A stretch of 64,000 bases of DNA from Treponema sp. (GTDB lineage Bacteria > Spirochaetota > Spirochaetia > Treponematales > Treponemataceae). Position 1 is the first letter of the stretch; every line of letters starts with the position of its first letter. Below are positions 41,125 through 49,059 of this stretch, piece after piece. A program made the position numbers and the translations under genes. Below the pieces are notes generated by a model. The model ran no database searches, was not told where the DNA came from, and was given only the letters and a program-made list of their open reading frames with translations. The stretch lies in assembly GCA_017525605.1 (NCBI GenBank), contig JAFXSM010000002.1:1-64000 (forward strand), in the 5' to 3' direction.

Positions 41125-42051
41125 ATGAATATGGAAGCTTTCGTACTTGGATGCGGCGGAATGATGCCGCTCCCTTACAGACATCTCACATCTGTCCTTC
41201 TTCGCCGCGACGGTGACTTGTTTCTCTTTGATTGCGGCGAGGGAACACAGGTGTCTCTCAAGCGTCTAAACCTCAAATGGAAAAAAATCGACGCTATTTT
41301 CATCTCGCACACTCACGCAGACCATGTGACCGGTCTTCCCGGAATCATGATGCTGAATTCCCAGGTCGAGCGGACTGAGCCACTCTACATTTACGGTCCT
41401 CCGAAAGTTGCCGAATATGTGGAGTCGTCAAGGAAAGTCCTCGACATGTATATAAATTATCCGGTCATCGTAAAGGAAATCACCGCTCCGTGCGTCGTTC
41501 ACGAGGGCGACGGTTTTTACATCCGCGCGTTTCCGCTGCAGCACACGAAGACTTGCGTAGGCTACACGCTTGAGGAACTTGACAGGCCGGGCGAATTCAA
41601 CCCGGACAAAGCACTTTCTCTCGGGGTTCAGCGCGGGCCTCTTTGGGGAAAACTCCAGAAAGGCGAGAGCGTCGTTTCTGAAAGCGGTGCGGTCGTAAAC
41701 CCGAGCGACGTTATGGGAGAAAAGAGGAGCGGAAGGAAATTCTCTTTCGTGACGGACACGATGTATCTTCCGAGCATCGCAAACGAAGTTCGCGGAAGCA
41801 ACCTTCTGATTTGCGAGGGAATGTTCGACGATTCTTGCGCTGACCAGGCGAAAGAGAAAAAGCACATGACGAGCCGCCAGGCAGCGACAATCGCACGCGA
41901 TTCCGAATCCCTCAGGATGGCGATGATTCATTATTCTCCTCGGTATACGGACAAGGAGCTTCCGCTTTTGCTTGAGCAGGCGCGCGAGGTTTATCCGAAG
42001 GCGGAGCTTACGAAAGACAGAATGATTTTCGACATCCCGTATGTTGACTGA
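41125..42051 (+). CDS. rnz: Ribonuclease Z
   Basis: A 308-residue metallo-beta-lactamase-fold endonuclease that trims tRNA 3' ends. Motif II is SHTHADHVTGLPG, the N-terminal GCGGMMPLPYR and FDCGEGTQVSLKRL are typical of RNase Z, and FVTDTMYLPS and IHYSPRYTDKEL carry later metal ligands. It is needed here because the tRNA genes of the window do not encode CCA, the kind of precursor RNase Z matures. No SD; possible leaderless start. Confidence 0.93.
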   Translation: MNMEAFVLGCGGMMPLPYRHLTSVLLRRDGDLFLFDCGEGTQVSLKRLNLKWKKIDAIFISHTHADHVTGLPGIMMLNSQVERTEPLYIYGPPKVAEYVESSRKVLDMYINYPVIVKEITAPCVVHEGDGFYIRAFPLQHTKTCVGYTLEELDRPGEFNPDKALSLGVQRGPLWGKLQKGESVVSESGAVVNPSDVMGEKRSGRKFSFVTDTMYLPSIANEVRGSNLLICEGMFDDSCADQAKEKKHMTSRQAATIARDSESLRMAMIHYSPRYTDKELPLLLEQAREVYPKAELTKDRMIFDIPYVD

Positions 42052-42084
42052 CACTCTGAAAAAATTCGGATAAAAACAAAAAAA

Positions 42085-42795
42085 ATGATTGAGCTTATAA
42101 ATTTCTCAAAATCCTACAAATCGAAAGCGGCTGTCAGCGATTTTTCTATGGTGTGCAGGGAAAATGAAATAACAGGTCTGATTGGCCTGAACGGTGCCGG
42201 AAAAACGACGGTGCTCAAGGCGGTCTGCGCACGGCATTTCGCGTCGTCGGGCAAGGTTCTGGTGAACAACGTCGATTGCTCTGAGAATGCGGAGTACGTC
42301 AGGACTGTAACCGGGTTCGTTCAGGAGCAGCCTGATTTTCCGCGCGACCTTAGGGTGTCGGAATTTCTGACGCTTCGTGCTCAGATGTTCGGGAAAAAGG
42401 CGGAGTCGCTTGAGCCGCTGAAGAAACAGTGCGACCTTGCGCCAATCTGGAACGAAAAAATCGGCAGCCTTTCGAAAGGGCAGTGCGAGCGCGTCAACTT
42501 CGCGCAGGCACTTGTGAGCGACCCGAAAGTTCTTGTCCTCGACGAGCCTGCAAGCGGACTTGACCCGAGCCAGATTGTCAGAATGAGGAAGCTCGTCCTG
42601 TCGCTCAAAAAAGGACGGACGATACTTCTTTCGACGCATCTCATGCAGGAAGTCGAGGCTCTTTGCGACAGGGTATGCATAATCGTTTCAGGAAAATGCG
42701 TGGAGTCTGGCACTCCTTCGGAAGTCGCAGAGCGTGCCGGCGCAAAAAACATCGAGGAAGCGTTTTTCAGGCTGACAGACGGAAACAAATCCTAA
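42085..42795 (+). CDS. ABC transporter ATP-binding protein (GldA-like)
   Basis: A 236-residue ABC ATPase: Walker A GLNGAGKTTVLKA, signature SLSKGQCERVNFAQAL (LSKGQ form), Walker B VLVLDEPASGLDP and the switch His in LLSTHLMQEVEALCD. It drives the membrane complex encoded next. GldA was named for gliding in Bacteroidetes, but the A-FG-DUF4340 operon is widespread in non-gliding bacteria, so gliding is not implied. The start is an ATG in an A-rich context with no clear SD, 33 nt after rnz. Confidence 0.88.
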   Translation: MIELINFSKSYKSKAAVSDFSMVCRENEITGLIGLNGAGKTTVLKAVCARHFASSGKVLVNNVDCSENAEYVRTVTGFVQEQPDFPRDLRVSEFLTLRAQMFGKKAESLEPLKKQCDLAPIWNEKIGSLSKGQCERVNFAQALVSDPKVLVLDEPASGLDPSQIVRMRKLVLSLKKGRTILLSTHLMQEVEALCDRVCIIVSGKCVESGTPSEVAERAGAKNIEEAFFRLTDGNKS

Positions 42796-42843
42796 AAAAA
42801 CAAACTCCGAAAATCAAAATTTAAAATACAAAATGGAATTTTT

Positions 42844-45030
42844 ATGAGGCGTTCTTTTTCATTGCTCAAGACTGCATCTTTCATGCTGCTCATTGATCCG
42901 CTTTTCTATATCTCGTCCATCATCACGATTCTCTTCTGCTCGTTCAGGTTTTTCTTCGCGCAGAAGTTTTTCGTGTCGGGCATCGGCACGACGGATTTGC
43001 GGGCTTTGTTCCAGTCCGTTCCTTATGTTTCGATTGTGACGGTCCCGCTTCTCGTGTTTCGCCTTCGCCCGATTATTTTCGACGATTCCGTTCCGTTCTC
43101 TCCGATAAGGAAATTCAGTTCGGTTCTGCTTTCTTCTTTTTTTGCGTTCGCAGTTCCGCTTCTTTTCCTGATTTCGGTGCCTGTCTGCGTTTCGTCTTTC
43201 GGCGATGTGGACGCAGGGCAGGTCGCATCCGGTTTCTTTGGCGTGCTCCTCTACGGATTGTGCGCCTTGTCGCTCGTCATTTTTCTTTTTGCCGCGATTG
43301 ATTTCTCTCCGTCGATTCCGCTTTTGGTGTCGATTCTGATTCTTGCGGCTGTCGATTTCATTCATCTCGTTCCGCTCTATCTTCAGATCGGCTCGTTTCT
43401 GACGTTCATTTTGCAGAAAATCAGTTTCGCTTGGCATTTCGACTCGTTCGGGAAGGGAATCGTCGATTCTCGGAACCTCATTTTTTACGCGTTTTCTTCT
43501 GTCATGTTCATTTTGCTTTCGGTTTTTGCGGAATGCAGACGCACCGGAAAAAAGATTTCGCCCGTCACGGTTTCGCTTTTCGCCGTCATTTTTCTGTTCT
43601 CGTCGCTTGCTTTCGACAGGATTTATTTCCGCTCGGATTTCACGAAGACGAAGAGGTTCTCTGTTTCCGAGACAAGCAAATCACTTGTCGCAAAGCTCTC
43701 TTCGCCGCTTCGCCTTACGTATTACCGCTCGAAAGAGCTCAAGGAGCTTTATCCGCAAAGTTCGGACGTTTCTGAATATTTGCAGGATTTTGCGGAAATT
43801 TCCTCGAACGTCACTTTTTCTCTTGAAAAGCCGGATGTCGAGAAACTTTCAAGAATGAAAATTCAAGGCCAGCAGATTCAGTCGAATTCGGAAACTAGAA
43901 TGGAATTCGTGACTGTCTATTCGGCGGTCGTCATTCAGTATCTTGAGAAGCAGACAATCATTCCGTTCGTCCTTTCGACATCGACTCTCGAATATGACCT
44001 TGCTCAGCGGATTCAGCAGCTTGTAACCGAAAACTATCGGAAAGTCCTCGTCGTCGAAGGAAACGGCCGCGACGTTGCCGAGTCGTATTCGTATGTCGTC
44101 CCGCATCTCGCGTCAAGGGGCTTCATGCCGGAAATTGCGCACGCCGACGATTCCCTCGTGGAAAAAATAAATGAACTTTCGGAGAAGGACGAGCTTCTCG
44201 TGCTCGGTTCTTCCGCTCTGACATACGAGCAGGCAAACGCGCTTCGCGAGGCGTTCGACAGGAATGTTCCCGCGTTCGTGGCAACTTCGCCTTACAACGT
44301 GCCTGTCGAAACCGAATGGCAAATCACAAAGAATAAAAACGACGCTCTTCTTCCGATTCTGAATTCTCGCGGATTTGCGTTCGGAAGAAATCTCGTAGAG
44401 GATTTGTCGTGCTTTCCGGTTTCGATGCAGAGCGGCGAGGGAAGCACAGCCGAATATGTGACAGTAAATTATCCGCTCTGGCTTTCGATTCTTCCGCAGG
44501 AAGCCGCAAAACAGGGAATGACAGTTTTCTGGGCAAGCCCGATTTTGCTTTACGGAAACACAAAGCCGCTTATCACTACGACAAAATATGCGTGGCTGCA
44601 GAATGAGACTGAAAGCGAGCAGCTTCCGTTTTTGACCGACCCGTTCAGCATTCCGAAATCTGCCAGCGCGAGCGATGCCGAGAACGGTCAGTACGTCGTT
44701 GCGGCGACTGACGGAAAAATAACGGTGCTTTCCGACCAATATTCGACGCTTTCTCTTATGACGGGCTTCATTTCGAACGATGTTGCGGTTGATTTCAGAA
44801 ATTACGACTTCATGTGCTCGCAGCTCCTCAGGCTTCGAGGCGACGGCGAGATTGCGGATTTGATGGAGAAGACGCGTGTGTCAAACACTTTGTACAAGAT
44901 TACGGATTCGGAAGAATTCATGGACGAGCGGTTCAGGACGATTGCGCTGAATTTCGTTGTTCTGCCGTCATTTTTCGTGGCGGCATTCGTGATAATTTTC
45001 GTTAAAAGAAGACGGAGGATAGAAAAATGA
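42844..45030 (+). CDS. GldF-GldG fusion: ABC permease with extracytoplasmic auxiliary domain
   Basis: A 728-residue protein. Residues 1-260 hold about six to seven TM helices of an ABC-2 permease (GldF part). About 265-690 form the periplasmic GldG/ABC_transp_aux domain, with FSVSETSKSLVAKLSSPLRL as its typical entry and a ThuA/DJ-1-like centre (KVLVVEGNGRDVAESYSYVV). A last TM helix (about 700-720) precedes a basic end (KRRRRIEK). It pairs with the ATPase upstream and the DUF4340 protein downstream, whose start overlaps its stop (ATGA). Substrate unknown. Confidence 0.85.
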   Translation: MRRSFSLLKTASFMLLIDPLFYISSIITILFCSFRFFFAQKFFVSGIGTTDLRALFQSVPYVSIVTVPLLVFRLRPIIFDDSVPFSPIRKFSSVLLSSFFAFAVPLLFLISVPVCVSSFGDVDAGQVASGFFGVLLYGLCALSLVIFLFAAIDFSPSIPLLVSILILAAVDFIHLVPLYLQIGSFLTFILQKISFAWHFDSFGKGIVDSRNLIFYAFSSVMFILLSVFAECRRTGKKISPVTVSLFAVIFLFSSLAFDRIYFRSDFTKTKRFSVSETSKSLVAKLSSPLRLTYYRSKELKELYPQSSDVSEYLQDFAEISSNVTFSLEKPDVEKLSRMKIQGQQIQSNSETRMEFVTVYSAVVIQYLEKQTIIPFVLSTSTLEYDLAQRIQQLVTENYRKVLVVEGNGRDVAESYSYVVPHLASRGFMPEIAHADDSLVEKINELSEKDELLVLGSSALTYEQANALREAFDRNVPAFVATSPYNVPVETEWQITKNKNDALLPILNSRGFAFGRNLVEDLSCFPVSMQSGEGSTAEYVTVNYPLWLSILPQEAAKQGMTVFWASPILLYGNTKPLITTTKYAWLQNETESEQLPFLTDPFSIPKSASASDAENGQYVVAATDGKITVLSDQYSTLSLMTGFISNDVAVDFRNYDFMCSQLLRLRGDGEIADLMEKTRVSNTLYKITDSEEFMDERFRTIALNFVVLPSFFVAAFVIIFVKRRRRIEK

Positions 45031-45962
45031 GCATGAGCACAAAACGCATCGACAGGACTAAAAGTCTGAACAGGATTCTTTTTGTCCTTGTACTTCTTTC
45101 CGTTGCGCTGTTCGTCTTTTCGCTTTTCTTCTCAAAATCCGAAAGGACTGCGCCGAAACCTTCTTCCTCCGCATTGCTGAATCCAAACAACGTAGAAAAA
45201 ATCGACTCGATTAAGATAAGCGTTCGCGGAACTGAGATTATGCTTTCCAAGTCCGATGATTTCTGGCATATTCGAAGCGAAAATTCAAAAAGCAACTCGC
45301 TCGTGGACTCGAAACTCGTCTCCGCATTGATTTCGAATGCGTCAAGAATCCGCGAAATCTACAAAATCTCTTCCGACAAAAATGATTTCTCCGCGCTCGG
45401 TCTTTCTGGCGGCAGCGCGATTTCATTTTTGTCGGGCGGAGAACCGCTTTCTGCCGTCATTTTCGGAATTTCGGACGCTCTGTCAGGCAGAATCGCATTC
45501 CGCACTTTCGACGGCACTGAGTCTTACGAAACGGAAGATGATTTTTCCCAGTTTCTGACTGTTGATGCTGATTACTGGATTGCCGGCGAATTCTTTTATG
45601 AGATTGCTTCTGCAAATTCGTCTGCGGAAACGATAAAATTCGTCTGCCCGGAAAAAAACATTGATTTCAAAATCAATTCGTCGGACTCGCGATTTCCCGA
45701 CATCTCCCACTCCGTCATGTCGCTCCGGCACGGAAAGATTTGCGACCTCAAAAAAGACGGCGCAAGAAAAATCGCGGAGATTGAAGTTCATTCTGGAAAC
45801 GGCGAGATTTCCGTGGCTGAGATTTGGAAATCAAAGGCCAGTGCGGAACAGGAATCGCTTTTCGTCACTAAAAAATCGACGGTTAAAATCGGCGATGATT
45901 CCGCATACGAACTGTCGGAATTCACATTCAACCGAATCATCGGGATTTTTGGCGGCGAATAA
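45027..45962 (+). CDS. DUF4340 domain protein of the Gld-type ABC operon
   Basis: A 311-residue membrane-anchored periplasmic protein: one TM helix at about 13-32, then a beta-rich domain with two DUF4340-type repeats (the first around EIMLSKSDDFWHIRSEN and LVSALISNASRIREIYKIS). This family is found almost only behind GldG genes and is taken as part of the same complex; its biochemical role is unknown. It is translationally coupled to the GldFG gene by a 4-nt overlap and is the last gene of the operon. Confidence 0.82.
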   Translation: MSMSTKRIDRTKSLNRILFVLVLLSVALFVFSLFFSKSERTAPKPSSSALLNPNNVEKIDSIKISVRGTEIMLSKSDDFWHIRSENSKSNSLVDSKLVSALISNASRIREIYKISSDKNDFSALGLSGGSAISFLSGGEPLSAVIFGISDALSGRIAFRTFDGTESYETEDDFSQFLTVDADYWIAGEFFYEIASANSSAETIKFVCPEKNIDFKINSSDSRFPDISHSVMSLRHGKICDLKKDGARKIAEIEVHSGNGEISVAEIWKSKASAEQESLFVTKKSTVKIGDDSAYELSEFTFNRIIGIFGGE

Positions 45963-45997
45963 AAAAGAAAAATTTTCGAAAAAGATTGCAATTTCGC

Positions 45998-46026
45998 TTG
46001 ACCAAAATTATTGGTTGTGATAGTAT
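45998..46026 (+). promoter_or_regulatory. tRNA-Glu (copy 2) promoter
   Basis: TTGACC (45998-46003), 17-bp spacer, TAGTAT (46021-46026). Confidence 0.7.
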
Positions 46027-46049
46027 ACATTCATTCGCTTCTAAAGCGT

Positions 46050-46121
46050 GTCTCCCTCGTCTAGTGGTTAGGACATCGGGTTTTCATCCCGACAACATGG
46101 GTTCAATTCCCGTGGGAGATG
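46050..46121 (+). tRNA. tRNA-Glu (TTC), copy 2
   Basis: Identical over all 72 nt to the copy at 7697-7768, anticodon TTC, no CCA encoded. Flanks differ, each copy having its own promoter and terminator, so this is a gene duplication restricted to the tRNA body or kept alike by gene conversion. Confidence 0.96.
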
Positions 46122-46123
46122 CT

Positions 46124-46158
46124 AAGACTTTCAGGCTTTGCTTGAAAGTCTTTTTTTT
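46124..46158 (+). terminator. Terminator of tRNA-Glu copy 2
   Basis: AAGACTTTCA / TTGAAAGTCTT stem with an 8-nt loop, followed by eight T. Confidence 0.85.
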
Positions 46159-46233
46159 GCGTATTCGGATTTTTATTGAGCCTCTCTGAATGCACTTGTT
46201 TTTCGGAGTTTCCTGTTTTCCTGTTCAGAATCG

Positions 46234-46902
46234 TTACATGAGTTTTGACATGACGAAAAATGAGCAGAAGTTGTACAAAACGTGCGGAACGAGGCTGTAC
46301 CAAAGTGAATGTGTTCTCCACATGCAGAGCCTGAGCACGATTCCGCACAGAAGGGCATTTGCGATTCCGAATACGCCGAGATAAATGTGCCCCAGCGCGA
46401 AAAGCATCACGGCGACTGCTTCCGGCACAATCTGCTTTATTCTTGGGAATTTTGCGACGAGGTGGCGCATTGCTTCCGGGAGATAGAATCTGTAAAGAAC
46501 TTCCTCGTAAAATCCTGCGCAAATCGTTCCCGCAATGAAATTCACCCAAAGATTCATGTTGTCGGGCATGATTATTTTCATTCCGACCGAGCTTTTTCCT
46601 GCCGCGAATGCAATCAGCTCCAGCGTCACGGCGATTACGCACAGAAGCCCGAAGCAGACAAGGCTTTCCCCCGACAGAATCAGAATCCGAAAATTCGTCC
46701 ATGCTTTCTGGAATCGGATTATGTAGACGTTCCTGTGGACGTAGTAGAGCGTGAACGCAAAAAATGCCAGCACAAATGTCCTGAGAGGGTAGACGGTGGA
46801 AATCGTTTCTGGCCGTTCCGCGAAAAACTGAAAAACTATCGGCGGGGCGACAAGAAGGGCTAAGATGAGCACGAATTCTAATTTCAGAAGAATCTTTTCC
46901 AT
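46234..46902 (-). CDS. CPBP (Abi/CAAX-type) intramembrane metalloprotease
   Basis: A 222-residue membrane protein with about six to seven TM helices. The CPBP motifs are present: FYEEVLYRFYLPE (EExxxR), ALGHIYLGVFG (His) and VPHVLYNFCS (HxxxN). It belongs to the Rce1-like glutamic-type protease family; targets in bacteria are mostly unknown. ATG 46902 is preferred over the upstream extension, but has no SD (AATTAATCAAATT before it), so the start is less sure. Same strand as leuD, separated from it by a terminator. Confidence 0.82.
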   Translation of the reverse strand: MEKILLKLEFVLILALLVAPPIVFQFFAERPETISTVYPLRTFVLAFFAFTLYYVHRNVYIIRFQKAWTNFRILILSGESLVCFGLLCVIAVTLELIAFAAGKSSVGMKIIMPDNMNLWVNFIAGTICAGFYEEVLYRFYLPEAMRHLVAKFPRIKQIVPEAVAVMLFALGHIYLGVFGIANALLCGIVLRLCMWRTHSLWYSLVPHVLYNFCSFFVMSKLM

Positions 46903-46973
46903 AATTTGATTAATTGGTTTGAAGCGAAGTTTTTTAGTGAAGTTCTCACTTGCATAAATAAAATTGCGCAAAT

Positions 46974-47006
46974 AAAAACGCCAGCATAAAAAAATTCATG
47001 CTGGCG
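46974..47006 (-). terminator. leuCD terminator
   Basis: On the minus strand CGCCAGCAT - 10-nt loop - ATGCTGGCG followed by TTTTT. Confidence 0.85.
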
Positions 47007-47031
47007 GGAATATGTTCAGATACTAAGCCGA

Positions 47032-47565
47032 TTAGTATTTGCTCTCTGCGTATCCGATCCAGCCTTCGTTTTCGATGAGGGCTTTCTCGAATCCTTCGAG
47101 CTTAAAGGGGTAACTGACGGAAAGGCTTCCAGCGATGAGCTTGACCTTCCATGTTCCGTCCTCTTTCTGCTCGATTTTTGCCTCAGTTTCCTTGTTGCCG
47201 AAGTTCTTGAACATGTCATCGATTGTTTTCTTTGGCATGTCAAGAGCGAGCAGTCCGCAGTTGTACATATTCTGTCTGAATATGCGGGCGAAGTTCGGAG
47301 CGATTACAGTGTAAATCTCGTTAACTTCCAGTGCCCATGGCGCGTGCTCACGGCTTGAACCGCATCCAAAATTCTCGCGAGTGATGATGACCTTTTTTCC
47401 AGGAACATCTCTTTTTGCATCAAAACCGTCGAGCTTCAAGTCTTCAAGACAGTAAGGCTTGAGTGCTTCCTTTGAAATTTCTGTCAAATATTTCGCAGGA
47501 ATAATCTCGTCTGTGTTGATGTCTGAGCGATCGAGAAAAAGAACTGGACCACCAAATGCTTTCAT
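47032..47565 (-). CDS. leuD: 3-isopropylmalate dehydratase small subunit
   Basis: A 177-residue aconitase-family swivel-domain subunit. LDRSDINTDEIIPAKYLTE near the N-terminus, ITRENFGCGSSREHAPWAL and the substrate-loop segment around FARIFRQNMYNCGLLAL are diagnostic of the small-subunit type that pairs with the 420-residue LeuC type 2. With LeuC it isomerises 2- to 3-isopropylmalate in leucine synthesis; homoaconitase-like or citramalate-pathway use cannot be excluded. SD AGGAG 5 nt before the ATG. It follows leuC by 39 nt. Confidence 0.93.
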   Translation of the reverse strand: MKAFGGPVLFLDRSDINTDEIIPAKYLTEISKEALKPYCLEDLKLDGFDAKRDVPGKKVIITRENFGCGSSREHAPWALEVNEIYTVIAPNFARIFRQNMYNCGLLALDMPKKTIDDMFKNFGNKETEAKIEQKEDGTWKVKLIAGSLSVSYPFKLEGFEKALIENEGWIGYAESKY

Positions 47566-47604
47566 ATTCTACTCCTTTATAATTTTGCGTTTCCGCAATA
47601 ATTT

Positions 47605-48891
47605 TCAGCCTTTGTACAATTCCGAGTTTGTGATTGTACCTGTGATTGCTGTTGCTGCAGCGGATGCAGGGCTCATCAGGTGAACCATTCCGCCTTTTCC
47701 CATGCGTCCGTTGAAGTTTCTGTTTGTTGTTGATGCACAGACTTCGCCTTCCGCAAGGACTCCGTTCGACATTCCGAGACAAGCACCGCAAGTCGGATTT
47801 GTCACGCAGAAGCCGGCGTCAAGGAAAATGTCGATGATGCCTTCCTCAACATCCATCTTGTAGATTTTTGGAGTTGCCGGAGAAACGATTCCGCGAACTC
47901 CGTCTGCCAAATGATGTCCCTTGAGCACTTTTGCGGCGATTCTCAAGTCAGAGATGCGTCCGTTCGTGCAGGAACCGATATAGATTTGGTCAACTTTTGT
48001 TCCTTTCATTTCGGAGATGTTCTTTATCTGGTCAGGCTTGTAGTTGATTGTGCAGACCGGCTCCAGATTAGACAAATCCTCTGTTATCACTTTTTCATAA
48101 ACGGCATCGTCGTCATCACGCCACTTTGCGTAGTCTGCGATTGCCGCCTCTTTTGAAGGATATTCATCTTTGATGAATTCCCAAAGATAATCGACAGTTT
48201 TTTCATCCGGGAAGCAGATTCCAGACGTTCCGCCAGCTTCGATAGCCATGTTGCAGAGAGTCATTCTCTCTTCCATGTCCATGTTGTCGATTATTGGACC
48301 TGTGAATTCCACGACGCAGTTTGTCGCACCGTTCACGCCGATTTTTCCGATGAGGTGAAGAATTACGTCTTTCGCAAAAACGCCTTCCTTCAATTTTCCT
48401 GTAAGAACGAATTTGATTGATTTTGGCTCTCTGAACGAGCAGACTCCCTTGAGGATTCCGACTTCAAGGTCTGTTGTTCCGACACCCGCAGCAAATGCAC
48501 CGAAAGCACCGTGCGTACAAGTGTGGCTGTCGCCCATGATTACAGTGTATCCAGGTCTCACGAAACCTTTTTCAGGGAAAATCGCATGGCAAACACCATT
48601 TGAGCCGATGTCGAAAAAGTCTTTTACATTATTGCGTCTTGCCCAATCGCGCAAGATTTTTGCCTGCGTTGCAGTCTTGCTGTCTTTTGAAGGCGTAACG
48701 TGGTCGATTACGGCTTTTATTTTCGTCGGATCGAAAACCCTGTCTTTGCCTCTTGAAACAAGGTCGTTGATGGCAACAGGGGTTGTGATTTCATGGCAGA
48801 ATACTCTGTCCAACTTAAGAACGTAAGTTCCTGAGAAAGGACTGTCTACCAAATGTGCATCAAAGATTTTCTGAGCAATGGTCTTTCCCAT
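47605..48891 (-). CDS. leuC: 3-isopropylmalate dehydratase large subunit
   Basis: A 428-residue aconitase-type [4Fe-4S] dehydratase subunit. Start MGKTIAQKIFDAHL, DSHTCTHGAFGAFAAGVGTTD, IGSCTNGRISDLR (first cluster Cys) and NPTCGACLGMSNGVLA (two further cluster Cys) are all present. Length is that of the LeuC type 2 / homoaconitase group of archaea and anaerobes, not the 466-residue enterobacterial type. SD AGGAG is 7 nt before the ATG. leuA and leuB are not nearby. Forms a heterodimer with LeuD. Confidence 0.93.
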   Translation of the reverse strand: MGKTIAQKIFDAHLVDSPFSGTYVLKLDRVFCHEITTPVAINDLVSRGKDRVFDPTKIKAVIDHVTPSKDSKTATQAKILRDWARRNNVKDFFDIGSNGVCHAIFPEKGFVRPGYTVIMGDSHTCTHGAFGAFAAGVGTTDLEVGILKGVCSFREPKSIKFVLTGKLKEGVFAKDVILHLIGKIGVNGATNCVVEFTGPIIDNMDMEERMTLCNMAIEAGGTSGICFPDEKTVDYLWEFIKDEYPSKEAAIADYAKWRDDDDAVYEKVITEDLSNLEPVCTINYKPDQIKNISEMKGTKVDQIYIGSCTNGRISDLRIAAKVLKGHHLADGVRGIVSPATPKIYKMDVEEGIIDIFLDAGFCVTNPTCGACLGMSNGVLAEGEVCASTTNRNFNGRMGKGGMVHLMSPASAAATAITGTITNSELYKG

Positions 48892-49012
48892 ATTTATTTA
48901 CTCCTAAAAAGATAATTACATGATTCTATCAAAGTAAAGAAATTTTCACCATTCATTTTATCGTTTGCTCGTAACTTAAATTCACATTAAGCGTTCTGCC
49001 ATGTCCAAAATA

Positions 49013-49045
49013 AGCCTGCCCGAGAAAAAATCGGACAGGCTGCAG
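49013..49045 (-). terminator. mgl operon terminator
   Basis: On the minus strand AGCCTGTCCGA - 7-nt loop - TCGGGCAGGCT followed by TATTTT, 15 nt after mglC. Confidence 0.8.
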
Positions 49046-49059
49046 TCAAAAAGCTGATT

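Noticed and set aside
42085..45962. Gliding motility system
   Set aside because: Only the ABC part (GldA/FG, DUF4340) is present; GldJ/K/L/M/N-type genes are not, and the operon occurs widely in non-gliders.
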